In this document: positions 34,550 to 43,726 of the stretch, in pieces | How positions within the stretch are numbered: position 1 is the first letter of the stretch | Layout: each line of letters opens with the position of its first letter | The notes under the pieces: model-generated | What the model saw: the letters and a program-made list of their open reading frames with translations, nothing else | What the model was told of the DNA's origin: nothing | Databases searched by the model: none | Assembly (NCBI GenBank): GCA_965214975.1 | Contig: OZ244055.1 | Location: 1,922,001 to 1,986,000 of the forward strand | Origin: JAJEBT01 sp965214975 | GTDB taxonomy: Bacteria > Pseudomonadota > Alphaproteobacteria > MPNO01 > UBA830 | DNA length: 64,000 bases | Direction of reading: 5' to 3' | Made by a program: the position numbers and the translations under genes

Positions 34550-35346
34550 AAGGGATCGAGTCCTCCGGCGTGGTCGGTGACGTCGACCACGTCCCCGACG
34601 GCGCCGATTTCCTCCAGGATGGCGGAGCGCACGCCCTGCTGCAGGGTGACCGCCGACGCCGAACACCCTTGGCATCCGCCTTCCATGCGCACGTAGGCCA
34701 CGCGATCGACCAGCCCGAGAAGCGAGATGCGGCCGCCATGGGCGGCAACGGCCGGATTGACCCGCTCGTCCAGGAACCGCCGGACCGCGGCCGCGTCCGG
34801 AGCCTCGAGGCTCGCCGCGAGCAGGACCGGATCCGGAACCGCGGGCGGCGGCGCCTCGCCGCTCCACGCGACCTCCGTCACGCCGGGCAGGTGATGGGTG
34901 AGGATGTTCGAGATCAGGTCTTTCCTGCCCGCGCCGCCTCCGGTCAGCTCCAGTTCGAGAACCCCGGAATCCAGGCCGCGGAACCGGATGGCGCCGCCGT
35001 AGCTCCCGACCGCCGGACGGATGCGGTCGTCGAGAAGCGCCAGCGCCTCCATGACGTCGGGTCCGGCGAGCACGGGGTCTCCGGATCCGTAATGGGCGAC
35101 GATCGCGCCGAGCACCGGCGGCTTGAGGACGTGCCACTGCGCGTCGCCGGCCCGGCGCACGGTGATGTCGTCGCGCTCCAGCGCGACTCCCTCGACGCCG
35201 GCGACGCGCAGAAGGCGGCGGGCCAGCGGCGAGACCTCGGCGGCCTCGGCTTCGGCGAGGCCGGCGCGGCCCTCGGGAAGCACGGGCTCCGCCGGAACGA
35301 AGCCCATGAGCCTCGGGTCTTCGCGCGTTCGGGTCTCTACGAACAC
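34540..35346 (-). CDS. Nfu-type Fe-S carrier with two NifU-like domains, one lacking cysteines
   Basis: A 268-residue protein. Residues 1-80 resemble the N-terminal domain of Nfu proteins (FVETRTREDPRLMGFVP; LRVAGVEGVALERDDITV). Residues 97-160 resemble a NifU C-domain, but at the CxxC site Gly138 and Arg141 replace the cysteines. Residues 183-268 are a complete NifU domain with Cys225 and Cys228 (GGCQGCSAS). I infer that the second domain carries the 4Fe-4S cluster of the dimer. GTG 35346 was chosen because it gives the Nfu N-terminus; it overlaps the end of ispG by 10 bases, so the two are co-translated. Confidence 0.82.
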   Translation of the reverse strand: MFVETRTREDPRLMGFVPAEPVLPEGRAGLAEAEAAEVSPLARRLLRVAGVEGVALERDDITVRRAGDAQWHVLKPPVLGAIVAHYGSGDPVLAGPDVMEALALLDDRIRPAVGSYGGAIRFRGLDSGVLELELTGGGAGRKDLISNILTHHLPGVTEVAWSGEAPPPAVPDPVLLAASLEAPDAAAVRRFLDERVNPAVAAHGGRISLLGLVDRVAYVRMEGGCQGCSASAVTLQQGVRSAILEEIGAVGDVVDVTDHAGGLDPFYR

Positions 35347-36605
35347 CGTCCGGCGCCGCCGGGACCGTAGCGGCCCCTCACGTAGTCCTCGACGAGCTCG
35401 ATGAAGTCGTCGGCGATCCCGGATCCGCGCAGCGTCGTCGCCTTCCGGCCGTCCACGAAGACCGGGGCGGCCGGGGATTCGCCGATTCCGGGCAGGCTGA
35501 TCCCGACGTCGGCATGCCGGGATTCGCCGGGCCCGTTGACGATGCACCCCATGACCGCGACGTTCAGCGTCTCGACTCCCGGATAGACGGTCCGCCATTC
35601 CCGCATCCGCTCGCGCAGGTGTCCCTGGATCCGGTCCGCCAGTTCCCGGAAGAACGTCGACGTCGTGCGTCCGCAGCCCGGGCAGGAAGCCACGAGCGGA
35701 TGGAACGAGCGCAGTCCCATGGTCTGGAGCAGTTCCTGGGCGACCGCGACCTCGCGGGTGCGGTCGCCGCCGGGCTCCGGCGTCAGGGACACCCGCACGG
35801 TGTCGCCGATTCCCTCCTGGAGCAGCACCCCCATGGCGGCCGCGGACGCGACGATGCCCTTGCTTCCCATTCCCGCTTCCGTGAGACCGACATGGAGGGC
35901 GTAGTCGCAGCGGGCGGCGAGATCCCGGTAGACCGCGATCAGTTCGCGGACCGACGACACCTTGGCCGAGATCACGATGCGCTCGCGCGGCATGCCGAGC
36001 TCCTCGGCGCGTTCCGCCGACAGCAGGCCCGACCGGACCATGGCCTCGCGGGTGATCGCCGCCGCGTCCCTCGCCCGCCCCGAGGCGGCGTTCTCGTCCA
36101 TGAGCCCCGTCAGCAGATCCCGGTCCAGGGATCCCCAGTTGACGCCGATCCGCACCGGCTTGCCGTTGCGGTTGGCGATCTCGATCAGGGCCGCGAACCG
36201 GCTGTCCCGGCTGTCGCCGAACCCGACGTTCCCGGGATTCACGCGGTACTTGGCGAGCGCCTCCGCGCAGGCCGGGTGATCGGCGAGAAGCGCGTGCCCG
36301 ATGTAGTGGAAGTCCCCGACCAGGGGCACGTCGACGCCGAGCTGCGCCAGGCGGTCGCGGATCCCGGGGACCGCCCGCGCCGCCTCGTCGCGGTCGACGG
36401 TGATGCGCACGATCTCGGAGCCGGCGCGCGCGAGGCTCGCGACCTGCCGCGCCGTGGCCTCGACGTCGGCGGTGTCGGTGTCGGTCATCGACTGGACGAC
36501 GATCGGCGCGTCGCCGCCGATGACGACGTCGCCGACCGGAACGGGAACGCTCCGCCGGCGCGCCGGCTCGGCCGCGCCGGAAGCCTCCCCGCCGGCCCCG
36601 CCCAC
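35337..36605 (-). CDS. ispG: 4-hydroxy-3-methylbut-2-enyl diphosphate synthase (flavodoxin)
   Basis: A 422-residue MEP-pathway enzyme that reduces MEcPP to HMBPP. The TIM-barrel start is VVQSMTDTDTADVEAT, and the C-terminal Fe-S domain has Cys in ASCPGCGRT and MGCIVNGPGE, the three cluster ligands, followed by GES. VGLTEAGMGSKGIVASA is another family block. It starts at GTG 36605. It sits between thrH and the Nfu-like gene, which may help load its 4Fe-4S cluster. Confidence 0.96.
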   Translation of the reverse strand: MGGAGGEASGAAEPARRRSVPVPVGDVVIGGDAPIVVQSMTDTDTADVEATARQVASLARAGSEIVRITVDRDEAARAVPGIRDRLAQLGVDVPLVGDFHYIGHALLADHPACAEALAKYRVNPGNVGFGDSRDSRFAALIEIANRNGKPVRIGVNWGSLDRDLLTGLMDENAASGRARDAAAITREAMVRSGLLSAERAEELGMPRERIVISAKVSSVRELIAVYRDLAARCDYALHVGLTEAGMGSKGIVASAAAMGVLLQEGIGDTVRVSLTPEPGGDRTREVAVAQELLQTMGLRSFHPLVASCPGCGRTTSTFFRELADRIQGHLRERMREWRTVYPGVETLNVAVMGCIVNGPGESRHADVGISLPGIGESPAAPVFVDGRKATTLRGSGIADDFIELVEDYVRGRYGPGGAGRCS

Positions 36606-36608
36606 GGC

Positions 36609-37247
36609 TCAGGCCCTCCCGGACACCCGCTCCACCGGCGGCGGCGCCGGCTCGGCGGACTCGAAGGCCGCCAGCATCTCGTCGTAGCTCCGGAGAACCG
36701 GAAACCGGGGAAACTCCGAGGCCAGGCCGTCCGGGGGACGGAACAGGAAGCCGGCGTCGGCGGCGTCGAGCATCGCGATGTCGTTGTAGGAATCCCCGGC
36801 GGCGCACACCATATGGTTGAGGTTCCGGAACGCCGCCACGGCCGCGCGCTTGTGGTCCGCCATGCGCAGCCGGTAGTCCGCGATCCGTCCGCCGTCGCCG
36901 ATCAGGAGATCGTGGCACAGAAGCGTGGGCAGGCCGAGCTTCTCCACCAGGGGCCCCGCGAATTCCCTGAAGGTGTCCGAAAGGATGACGACCGGGTGGC
37001 GTCCGCGCAGCTCGTCGAGAAACCGTCTCGCGCCGGGAAGCGGGTCGAGCGCGTCGATCACCGGCCGGAGCGCCTCCATTCCGAGGCCGTGGCGGTCGAG
37101 CACCTCGAGACGGTGCCGCATGAGAACGTCGTAGTCCGGCTCGTCCCGGGTGGTTCGCCTGAGTTCGCCGACGCCGCTGCGCTCGGCCAGCTCGACCCAG
37201 ATCTCGGGCGTCAGCACGCCTTCCATGTCCAGGCAGACGAGTTTCAC
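36609..37247 (-). CDS. thrH: Bifunctional phosphoserine phosphatase/homoserine phosphotransferase ThrH
   Basis: A 212-residue HAD-superfamily enzyme. The nucleophile motif is CLDMEGVLTPEIW (DxEGVLxPE, as in Pseudomonas ThrH), then TTRDEPDYDVLM, the motif II segment VVILSDTFREF and motif IV AGDSYNDIAML. In P. aeruginosa ThrH moves phosphate from phosphoserine to homoserine. GTG 37247 gives the conserved VKLVCLD start; an internal Met is too late. The gene lies 3 bases upstream of ispG and is divergent from the Liv operon. Confidence 0.92.
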   Translation of the reverse strand: MKLVCLDMEGVLTPEIWVELAERSGVGELRRTTRDEPDYDVLMRHRLEVLDRHGLGMEALRPVIDALDPLPGARRFLDELRGRHPVVILSDTFREFAGPLVEKLGLPTLLCHDLLIGDGGRIADYRLRMADHKRAAVAAFRNLNHMVCAAGDSYNDIAMLDAADAGFLFRPPDGLASEFPRFPVLRSYDEMLAAFESAEPAPPPVERVSGRA

Positions 37248-37494
37248 GGCAGGCGTTCCGGCTGTTCCGCTTCCGACGCGGAGGCATACCAGCCATCGCC
37301 CGGCGCCGCAAACCGCGCGCCCGGATCCGGCGGGTGCCGCCGGCGGCGCGCCGGAGGTTCCGGGCGCCGGCGGCGGCGCCGGCCCCTTTCCCGCGCCCTT
37401 TTCCGCGCCGGCCGGCTTGCGAAACGGCCATCGCCGTGATAGGGTGCCGCATCGTCGCAAGCAGGCCGCGGGCCGGAACTGGGGGATCACGACA

Positions 37495-38676
37495 ATGCGC
37501 AAGCTTCTTGCCGCCGCTGCCGTCGCAGCGGTCGCGTCCACGGGCGCCAGCGCTCAAACCGTCAAGCTCGGAATCCTCATGGGATACACGGGACCGCTCG
37601 AATCGCTCATACCCGACATGAGCGCGGCGGCCGAACTCGCCATCAGGGAGGTCAGCGACTCCGGGGCCTTGCTGGGCGGGGCGAAAGTCGCGGCCGTCAA
37701 GGGCGATTCGACCTGCATCGACAACGCCGCGGCGACCTCGGCGGCCGAACGCCTCGTGACCTCGGACAAGGTGGACGGGATCGTCGGCGGGGACTGCTCG
37801 GGCGTCACCGGCGCCGTTCTCCAGAACGTCGCCCGCCCCCACGGCGTCGTCATGGTCTCGCCGTCGGCGACCAGCCCCGGACTCTCCACGGCGGCGGACG
37901 ACGGGCTGTTCTTCCGCACCGCGCCGTCGGACGCGCGCCAGGGCGTGGTCATGACCGACGTCATCATGGACCGGGGCTACAGGAAGGTCGCGCTGACCTA
38001 CAGCAACACCGACTACGGCAAGGGCCTGGCCAACAGCTTCAAGTCGGCGTTCGAGAAGGCCGGCGGCACGGTCACCATCAACGCCTCGCACGAGGACGAC
38101 AAGGCGGACTACGCGTCGGAGGTCGCGTCCCTCGCGGCGGCGGGCGGCGACGTGCTGGTGGTCGCCGGCTACATCGACAAGGGCGGTCTCGGGATCATCC
38201 GCGGCGCGCTCGACAAGGACGCCTTCGACCGGTTCGTCCTTCCCGACGGCATGATCGGCGAATCGATCGTCAAGAACGTCGGCCCCGACCTCGACGGCTC
38301 GTTCGGCCAGCATCCGGGAACCGACAGCGAGGGCGCCGGCATCATCGACGAGATGGTCAAGAGGCACGGCACCAAGCCCGGCCCCTTCGTGGCGGAATCC
38401 TACGACGCCGCGGCCCTGATCCTGCTCGCCATGCAGGCCGCCAAGTCCACCGACTCCAAGGTCTACAAGGACCGGATCCTCGAGGTCGCGAACGCGCCGG
38501 GCGAGAAGATCCTGCCCGGCGAGCTGGGCAAGGCCCTCAAGATCCTCGCCGCCGGCGGGGACGTCGACTACGTCGGCGGGTCGGCGGTCGAGCTGATCGG
38601 CCCCGGGGAGTCGAAGGGCAACTACCGCGAGATCGAGGTCCGGAACGGGAAGATCGAGACCGTCCGCTACCGCTAG
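37495..38676 (+). CDS. ABC transporter substrate-binding protein, branched-chain amino acid type
   Basis: A 393-residue periplasmic binding protein. A 20-residue signal peptide (MRKLLAAAAVAAVASTGASA, cut before QTVK) precedes the type I periplasmic fold starting VKLGILMGYTGPLESL. SPSATSPGLS and YSNTDYGKGLANSF are LivJ/LivK-like blocks. It captures a small amide, amino acid or related ligand in the periplasm. It is the first of five genes encoding a full transporter; the ligand is not readable. The gene is divergent from thrH. Confidence 0.92.
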   Translation: MRKLLAAAAVAAVASTGASAQTVKLGILMGYTGPLESLIPDMSAAAELAIREVSDSGALLGGAKVAAVKGDSTCIDNAAATSAAERLVTSDKVDGIVGGDCSGVTGAVLQNVARPHGVVMVSPSATSPGLSTAADDGLFFRTAPSDARQGVVMTDVIMDRGYRKVALTYSNTDYGKGLANSFKSAFEKAGGTVTINASHEDDKADYASEVASLAAAGGDVLVVAGYIDKGGLGIIRGALDKDAFDRFVLPDGMIGESIVKNVGPDLDGSFGQHPGTDSEGAGIIDEMVKRHGTKPGPFVAESYDAAALILLAMQAAKSTDSKVYKDRILEVANAPGEKILPGELGKALKILAAGGDVDYVGGSAVELIGPGESKGNYREIEVRNGKIETVRYR

Positions 38677-38726
38677 CGGCCGGGCTCCGGCGGACGGCCC
38701 CCGGGGCCGCCCGCTCCGTCTCCGAA

Positions 38727-39503
38727 ATGATCAGGATCGACGGCGTTCACAAGCATTTCGGCGGCGTCCGGGCGGTCGACGGCGCGTCCTTCGAGATCGC
38801 GGCCGGCACGGTCACCGGCCTCATCGGCCCCAACGGCGCCGGCAAGACGACGCTGTTCAACGTCATCGCCGGAATGCACCGGCCGACCTCCGGGAACGTC
38901 TACCTCGCCGGCGAGAACATCACCGGCCTCAGCCCGCACACGCTGTTCCGCAAGGGGTTGCTGCGCACCTTCCAGATCGCCCGCGAGTTCGCGACCCTGA
39001 CCGTCCGCGAGAACCTGATGATGGTGCCCGACGCGCAGTCGGGAGAGAGCCTCCTCGCCGCGTGGTTCCGCCCCGCCCGGGTCGCGCGCGAGGAGCGCGC
39101 CATCGCCGGGCGCGCCCGGGAGGTGATGGAGTTCCTGACCATCGACCATCTCGCGGACGAGCCCGCCGGCAATCTCTCCGGCGGGCAGAAGAAGCTTCTC
39201 GAGCTCGGCCGCACGATGATGGTGGACGCGCGGGTCGTGTTCCTCGACGAGGTCGGGGCCGGGGTCAACCCGACCCTTCTCAACACCATCGGCGAGTCGA
39301 TCCTGGCCCTCAACCGGGAGCGCGGCTACACCTTCTGCATGATCGAGCACAACATGGATTTCATCTCGCGCCTGTGCGACCCCGTCGTCGTCATGGCCGA
39401 GGGCAGGGTTCTCGCCGAGGGCGGCGCCGAGGAGGTCATGTCCAACCCCGAGGTCGTGATGAAGTACCTCGGGGGCGGGTTCTCGGAACAGCCGCCGGCA
39501 TGA
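38727..39503 (+). CDS. livG: ABC transporter ATP-binding protein (LivG-like)
   Basis: A 258-residue ATPase. Walker A GPNGAGKTT (about 34-42), signature NLSGGQKKLLELGR, Walker B VVFLDEVGAGVNP and the His switch IEHNMDF. The long Q-loop insertion is typical of LivG. It pairs with the LivF-like ATPase, whose ATG overlaps its stop (ATGA). Cytoplasmic side of the membrane. Confidence 0.95.
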   Translation: MIRIDGVHKHFGGVRAVDGASFEIAAGTVTGLIGPNGAGKTTLFNVIAGMHRPTSGNVYLAGENITGLSPHTLFRKGLLRTFQIAREFATLTVRENLMMVPDAQSGESLLAAWFRPARVAREERAIAGRAREVMEFLTIDHLADEPAGNLSGGQKKLLELGRTMMVDARVVFLDEVGAGVNPTLLNTIGESILALNRERGYTFCMIEHNMDFISRLCDPVVVMAEGRVLAEGGAEEVMSNPEVVMKYLGGGFSEQPPA

Positions 39504-40204
39504 GCCTGCTCGTCGGCGAGAACCTGACCGGCGGCTACGGCGGCGTCGACATCCTCAACGACTGCACGATCGCCGCCGAGGCCGGCCAGATCTCGGTCAT
39601 CGTCGGCCCCAACGGCGCCGGCAAGTCGACCGCCATGAAGGCGATCTTCGGCATGATCGACCTCAAGCGGGGCACGGTCCGCATGGACGGCGAGGACATC
39701 ACGCGGCTGTCGCCCCAGAACAGGGTGACGCGCGGCATGGCCTTCGTGCCGCAGACCGCGAACGTCTTCACGACCATGACGGTCGAGGAGAATCTCGAGA
39801 TGGGCGCCTTCGTGCGGCGCGACGACATCCGCGGCACGCTCGAGGAGGTCTACGGGCTGTTTCCCGTGCTCAAGGAGAAGCGCCGCCAGGCCGCCGGCGA
39901 GCTGTCCGGAGGCCAGCGCCAGCAGGTGGCGATCGGACGCGCGCTGATGACCCTGCCCAGGGTGCTCATGCTCGACGAGCCGACGGCCGGCGTCTCGCCG
40001 GCGGTCCGCAACGAGATCGTCTTCAAGATCATCGAGATCGTGCACACCGGAGTCTCGGTTCTCATGGTCGAGCAGAACGCGCGCCAGGCGCTCGCGATCG
40101 CCGACACCGGATACGTCCTCGTCAACGGCCGGAATCTCCACACCGACGGCGGCACGGAACTGCTCGCCGACCCCGAGGTCCGCAGATCCTTTCTCGGGGA
40201 CTGA
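39500..40204 (+). CDS. livF: ABC transporter ATP-binding protein (LivF-like)
   Basis: A 234-residue ATPase. Walker A GPNGAGKST, signature ELSGGQRQQVAIGRAL, Walker B VLMLDEPTAGVSP and VEQNARQAL after the His-switch region, a LivF trait. It overlaps livG by 4 bases and is followed 2 bases later by the first permease gene, so the operon is tightly coupled. It forms the ATPase pair with LivG. Confidence 0.95.
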   Translation: MSLLVGENLTGGYGGVDILNDCTIAAEAGQISVIVGPNGAGKSTAMKAIFGMIDLKRGTVRMDGEDITRLSPQNRVTRGMAFVPQTANVFTTMTVEENLEMGAFVRRDDIRGTLEEVYGLFPVLKEKRRQAAGELSGGQRQQVAIGRALMTLPRVLMLDEPTAGVSPAVRNEIVFKIIEIVHTGVSVLMVEQNARQALAIADTGYVLVNGRNLHTDGGTELLADPEVRRSFLGD

Positions 40205-40206
40205 CG

Positions 40207-41217
40207 GTGGATTTCCTCAACGCCTTTCTGGTTCTCTTCAACTTCGTGATCTTTCCGGCCGCCGCCTACGGCAGCCAGCTCGCCCTGGGGGCGCTCGGAA
40301 TCACCCTGGTCTACGGCATCCTGCGGTTCTCGAACTTCGCCCACGGCGACACCATGGCCTTCGGAACCATGGCCGCGATCCTCCTGACCTGGCTGCTGCA
40401 GGACCACGGCATCGGGTTCGGGCCCCTGCCCACCGCGCTCGTCGTCCTGCCCTTCGCGACCGTCGCCACCGCCTGCCTCCTGCTCGCCACCGACCGCTTC
40501 GTCTACCGCTTCTACCGGCGCAGCAAGAGCGATCCCGTGATCTTCACGATCGTTTCCGTCGGGGTGATGCTGCTTCTCAACGGCATCGTCCGCATCGTCA
40601 TCGGACCGGACCACCAGCGCTTCGCCGACGGCGCCCGCCACGTCGTGAAGGCCCGCGAGTTCAAGAGAGCCACCGGCCTTCCCGAAGGCCTGTCCGTCAA
40701 TGTCCCCCAGACGCTCACCATCGTCACCGCGGTCGCCGTCGTCCTGGCCCTGTTCTGGTTCCTCGCGCGGACGCGCACGGGCAAGTCGATGCGCGCGCTG
40801 TCCGACAACGAGGATCTCGCCCTTCTCTGCGGCATCGGTTCCGAACGCGTGGTGGCCGTCACCTGGATGATCACCGCGGCCCTCGCCACCACCGCCGGGG
40901 TGCTCTACGGGCTCGACAAGGGTTTCGTGCCCTTCACCTACTTCCAGCTTCTGCTGCCCATGTTCGCGGCGGCGATCGTCGGCGGTCTCGGCAACCCTCT
41001 CGGCGCCATCGTCGGCGGTTTCCTCGTGGCCTGCTCCGAGATCGGCATCACCTACGCGTTCAAGAAGGTTCTCGCCTACCTCCTTCCCGACAGCCTGGCT
41101 CCGGACGGGCTCGTGCAGCTGCTGTCCACCGACTACAAGCTGGCGGTGTCCTTCGCGATCCTGATCGTCGTGCTGCTCTTCAGGCCCACGGGCATCCTCA
41201 ACAAGGGACGGGCGTGA
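40207..41217 (+). CDS. livH: Branched-chain amino acid ABC transporter permease (LivH-like)
   Basis: A 336-residue polytopic permease. The family block LVYGILRFSNFAHGDTMAFG lies near residue 35, VGVMLLLNGIVRIVIGPD in the middle, and GGLGNPLGAIVGGFLVACSEIG near the C-terminus (EAA-like loop that meets the ATPase). About eight hydrophobic segments. The start is GTG 40207, 2 bases after livF. Its stop overlaps the livM start. Confidence 0.93.
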   Translation: MDFLNAFLVLFNFVIFPAAAYGSQLALGALGITLVYGILRFSNFAHGDTMAFGTMAAILLTWLLQDHGIGFGPLPTALVVLPFATVATACLLLATDRFVYRFYRRSKSDPVIFTIVSVGVMLLLNGIVRIVIGPDHQRFADGARHVVKAREFKRATGLPEGLSVNVPQTLTIVTAVAVVLALFWFLARTRTGKSMRALSDNEDLALLCGIGSERVVAVTWMITAALATTAGVLYGLDKGFVPFTYFQLLLPMFAAAIVGGLGNPLGAIVGGFLVACSEIGITYAFKKVLAYLLPDSLAPDGLVQLLSTDYKLAVSFAILIVVLLFRPTGILNKGRA

Positions 41218-42530
41218 TGCCGTCCGGCGCGACCCCGGCAAGGAACGCCGCGCTGTTCGCGGGCCTCCTCGGGCTGCTGGCCGCCGTCGGCATGATCCAG
41301 AGCTGGACGGTCGCGCTGACGATTCTCAACCTGTCCCTGATCTCGGCCATCATGAGTCTCGGCCTCAACGTCCAGTGGGGCTACACCGGGCTGTTCAACT
41401 TCGGGACCATGGGTTTCGTCGCCCTCGGCGGGCTGGCGGCCGTTCTCGTCTCGGCGCCGCCGGTTCCCGAGGCGTGGCAGGCCGGCGGGCTGCGCGTCCT
41501 CGCCGGACTGCTGACGGGCGCGGGAACGATCGTCGCGGCGGTCGCGCTGTGGAAGCGGATGGCGCCGGGACGGCTCCGCTGGACGGCCATGGTCGCGACG
41601 CTGGCCGCCGGCCTGGTCGCGTACCGCCTGGTCTTCGACCCCGCGGTCGCCGCGATCGAGGCCGTCAACCCCGCGTCGACGGGGTTTCTCGGCGGACTCG
41701 GGCTTCCGGTCATGATCTCCTGGCCGGTCGGCGGGCTGCTCGCGGCCGCCGCCGCCTGGATCGTCGGCAAGACGGCGCTCGGCCTGCGCTCGGACTATCT
41801 GGGAATCGCCACCTTCGGGATCGCGGAGATCGTCATCTTCGTCATCAAGAACGAGGACTGGCTGTCGCGGGGCGTCAAGAACGTGGTGGGGCTTCCGCGC
41901 CCGGTGGCCTACGAGGTCGACCTCCAGGCGTCCGCGGACTTCGTCGAATGGGCGCGGAGGCTCGGCATGGATCCGGTCGACCTCTCCTCCGTCCACGTCA
42001 AGCTGTCCTACGCGATCCTGTTCGCGGTCGTTCTCCTGATCGTCCTCTGGCTCGCCCAGAAGGCGGTCCATTCGCCCTGGGGGCGCATGATGCGCGCCAT
42101 CCGCGACAACGAGGTGGCGGCGGAGGCCATGGGCAAGGACGTCACCGCCCGCCATCTCCAGGTCTTCGTCCTGGGATCGGCGATCTGCGGAATCGCCGGC
42201 GCGATGCTGACGACCCTCGACGGCCAGCTCACCCCCGGCTCCTACCAGCCGCTCCGCTTCACCTTCCTGATCTGGGTCATGGTCATCGTCGGCGGGTCCG
42301 GCAACAATCTCGGCGCCGTGCTCGGCGGCATGCTGATCTGGTTCCTGTGGGTCGAGGTGGAGCCGATGGGGCTGTGGCTGATGAACGCGCTGACCGCGGA
42401 CATGCCCGAGGGAAGCGGACTGCGCAGGCATCTCGTCGACTCGGCGGCCTACATGCGGCCGGTCGTCATGGGAGCCATCCTGCTGCTCGTTCTCAGATTC
42501 TGGCCGCGGGGGCTGATCCCGGGCCGGTAG
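41217..42530 (+). CDS. livM: Branched-chain amino acid ABC transporter permease (LivM-like)
   Basis: A 437-residue polytopic permease, the last gene of the five-gene transporter. LGLNVQWGYTGLFNFGTMGFVALG near residue 45 is the LivM hallmark, and SDYLGIATFGIAEIV, MMRAIRDNEVAAEAMGKDV and GGSGNNLGAVLGGMLIW follow in order. Start ATG 41217 (GTG 41214 is an alternative) overlaps the livH stop. It is longer than many LivM proteins (about 320-420), with an insertion around residues 80-160. Confidence 0.93.
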   Translation: MPSGATPARNAALFAGLLGLLAAVGMIQSWTVALTILNLSLISAIMSLGLNVQWGYTGLFNFGTMGFVALGGLAAVLVSAPPVPEAWQAGGLRVLAGLLTGAGTIVAAVALWKRMAPGRLRWTAMVATLAAGLVAYRLVFDPAVAAIEAVNPASTGFLGGLGLPVMISWPVGGLLAAAAAWIVGKTALGLRSDYLGIATFGIAEIVIFVIKNEDWLSRGVKNVVGLPRPVAYEVDLQASADFVEWARRLGMDPVDLSSVHVKLSYAILFAVVLLIVLWLAQKAVHSPWGRMMRAIRDNEVAAEAMGKDVTARHLQVFVLGSAICGIAGAMLTTLDGQLTPGSYQPLRFTFLIWVMVIVGGSGNNLGAVLGGMLIWFLWVEVEPMGLWLMNALTADMPEGSGLRRHLVDSAAYMRPVVMGAILLLVLRFWPRGLIPGR

Positions 42531-42537
42531 CCCGGAT

Positions 42538-42552
42538 CTCCCGCGCCGGGAG
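42538..42552. terminator. 6-bp hairpin after the Liv-type operon
   Basis: CTCCCG-CGC-CGGGAG, 8 bases after the livM stop. It is perfect but has no T run. About 240 bases follow without a gene before ftsY on the other strand. A terminator role is plausible from position only. Confidence 0.3.
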
Positions 42553-42793
42553 GGGCGGACCGGGAAACCGCGGCCCGCGCCGCCTCCGGAAAGCCGGCCT
42601 TCGTCGAGGGGATTTCCCGACCGGGTGGCGCGCCGCGCAGCTCCCGCGGTCCCGCCGGAAGCCGCCGCGGGCGCGCCGGGCGCGGAAACGCCGCGGAGAT
42701 CCCCCGTCACGCGCCGTCATGCCGGGCGGCACATCCCGGACGCCGGTCCGGCTCCCGGCGCCGGAGAACCGGGGCGGCGGCGGCGAACCGCCG

Positions 42794-43726
42794 TCAGGGA
42801 TCGATGCCGACGAGACCGCGCGCGAATGCCGAGGCGTCGAACGGCCTCAGGTCGTCCTCCCCCTCGCCCACCCCGACGGCATGGACGGGAAGCCCGAACC
42901 TCTCGGCCAGCGCGACCAGCACGCCGCCGCGCGCCGAGCCGTCGAGCTTGGTGACGACGAGGCCGGTCACCGCGCACATGTCGCGGAACGTCTCGACCTG
43001 GGAATGGGCGTTCTGGCCGGTCGTCGCGTCCAGCACCAGCAGACAGTCGTGCGGAGCGGTCCCGTCCTGCTTCCCGATGGCCCGCACGACCTTCTGCAGC
43101 TGGCGCATGAGATCGTCCCGGTTCTGCAGGCGGCCGGCCGTGTCGACGAGCAGGACGTCCGAGCCCGCGTCCCGCGCCGCGTCGACGGCCTCGAAGGCGA
43201 GACTGGCGGGATCCGAGCCCGGCTCCCGGGCCACGACCGGAACGCCGGCGCGGTCGCCCCAGATCCGCAGCTGGTCGATCGCGGCCGCGCGGAAGGTGTC
43301 GCCGGCCGCCAGCATCACCGAGCGGCCCTCGCCGCCGAGCAGCCGCGCCAGCTTTCCGATGGTCGTGGTCTTTCCCGAACCGTTGACGCCGACGACCAGC
43401 ACCACGTGCGGACGGTTCGCCGGATCGATCCGCAACGGCACGGCCACCGGACCGAGAATCCCGGAGATCTCGGAAGCGAGCGCCTCGCGGACGTCGTCGG
43501 GCGACACCTCCCCGGAGAGACCGCGCCGCGACAGCATGCCCGACAGGCGGCCGGCGGCCTCGACGCCGAGATCGGACATGATCAGCAGTTCCTCGAGCTC
43601 CTCGACGGCCGCGGCGTCGAGGCGGCGGCGCGAAAGGATCGCCCCGATGCCCTCGGACAGCCGCGACGACGAGCGCCGCAGGCCGGCACGCAGCCGGTCG
43701 AGCCAGCCCCGCCCCTCGCCGCTCAC
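42794..43726 (-). CDS. ftsY: Signal recognition particle receptor FtsY
   Basis: A 310-residue SRP GTPase. N-terminal helices (LRRSSSRLSEGIGAILSRRRLDAAAVEELEELLI) precede the G domain with GVNGSGKTTTIGKLA, the DTFRAAAIDQL loop, VDTAGRLQNRDDLM and TKLDGSARGG. The long acidic A domain of E. coli FtsY is absent, as in many alphaproteobacteria. It brings ribosome-SRP complexes to the membrane. GTG 43726 overlaps the mtaB stop by 4 bases (GTGA). Confidence 0.95.
   Translation of the reverse strand: MSGEGRGWLDRLRAGLRRSSSRLSEGIGAILSRRRLDAAAVEELEELLIMSDLGVEAAGRLSGMLSRRGLSGEVSPDDVREALASEISGILGPVAVPLRIDPANRPHVVLVVGVNGSGKTTTIGKLARLLGGEGRSVMLAAGDTFRAAAIDQLRIWGDRAGVPVVAREPGSDPASLAFEAVDAARDAGSDVLLVDTAGRLQNRDDLMRQLQKVVRAIGKQDGTAPHDCLLVLDATTGQNAHSQVETFRDMCAVTGLVVTKLDGSARGGVLVALAERFGLPVHAVGVGEGEDDLRPFDASAFARGLVGIDP

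Noticed and set aside
35347..38367. Long minus-strand extension upstream of the Nfu-like gene
   Set aside because: The frame stays open through ispG, thrH and the substrate-binding gene, but shows no domain; the real Nfu start is GTG 35346.
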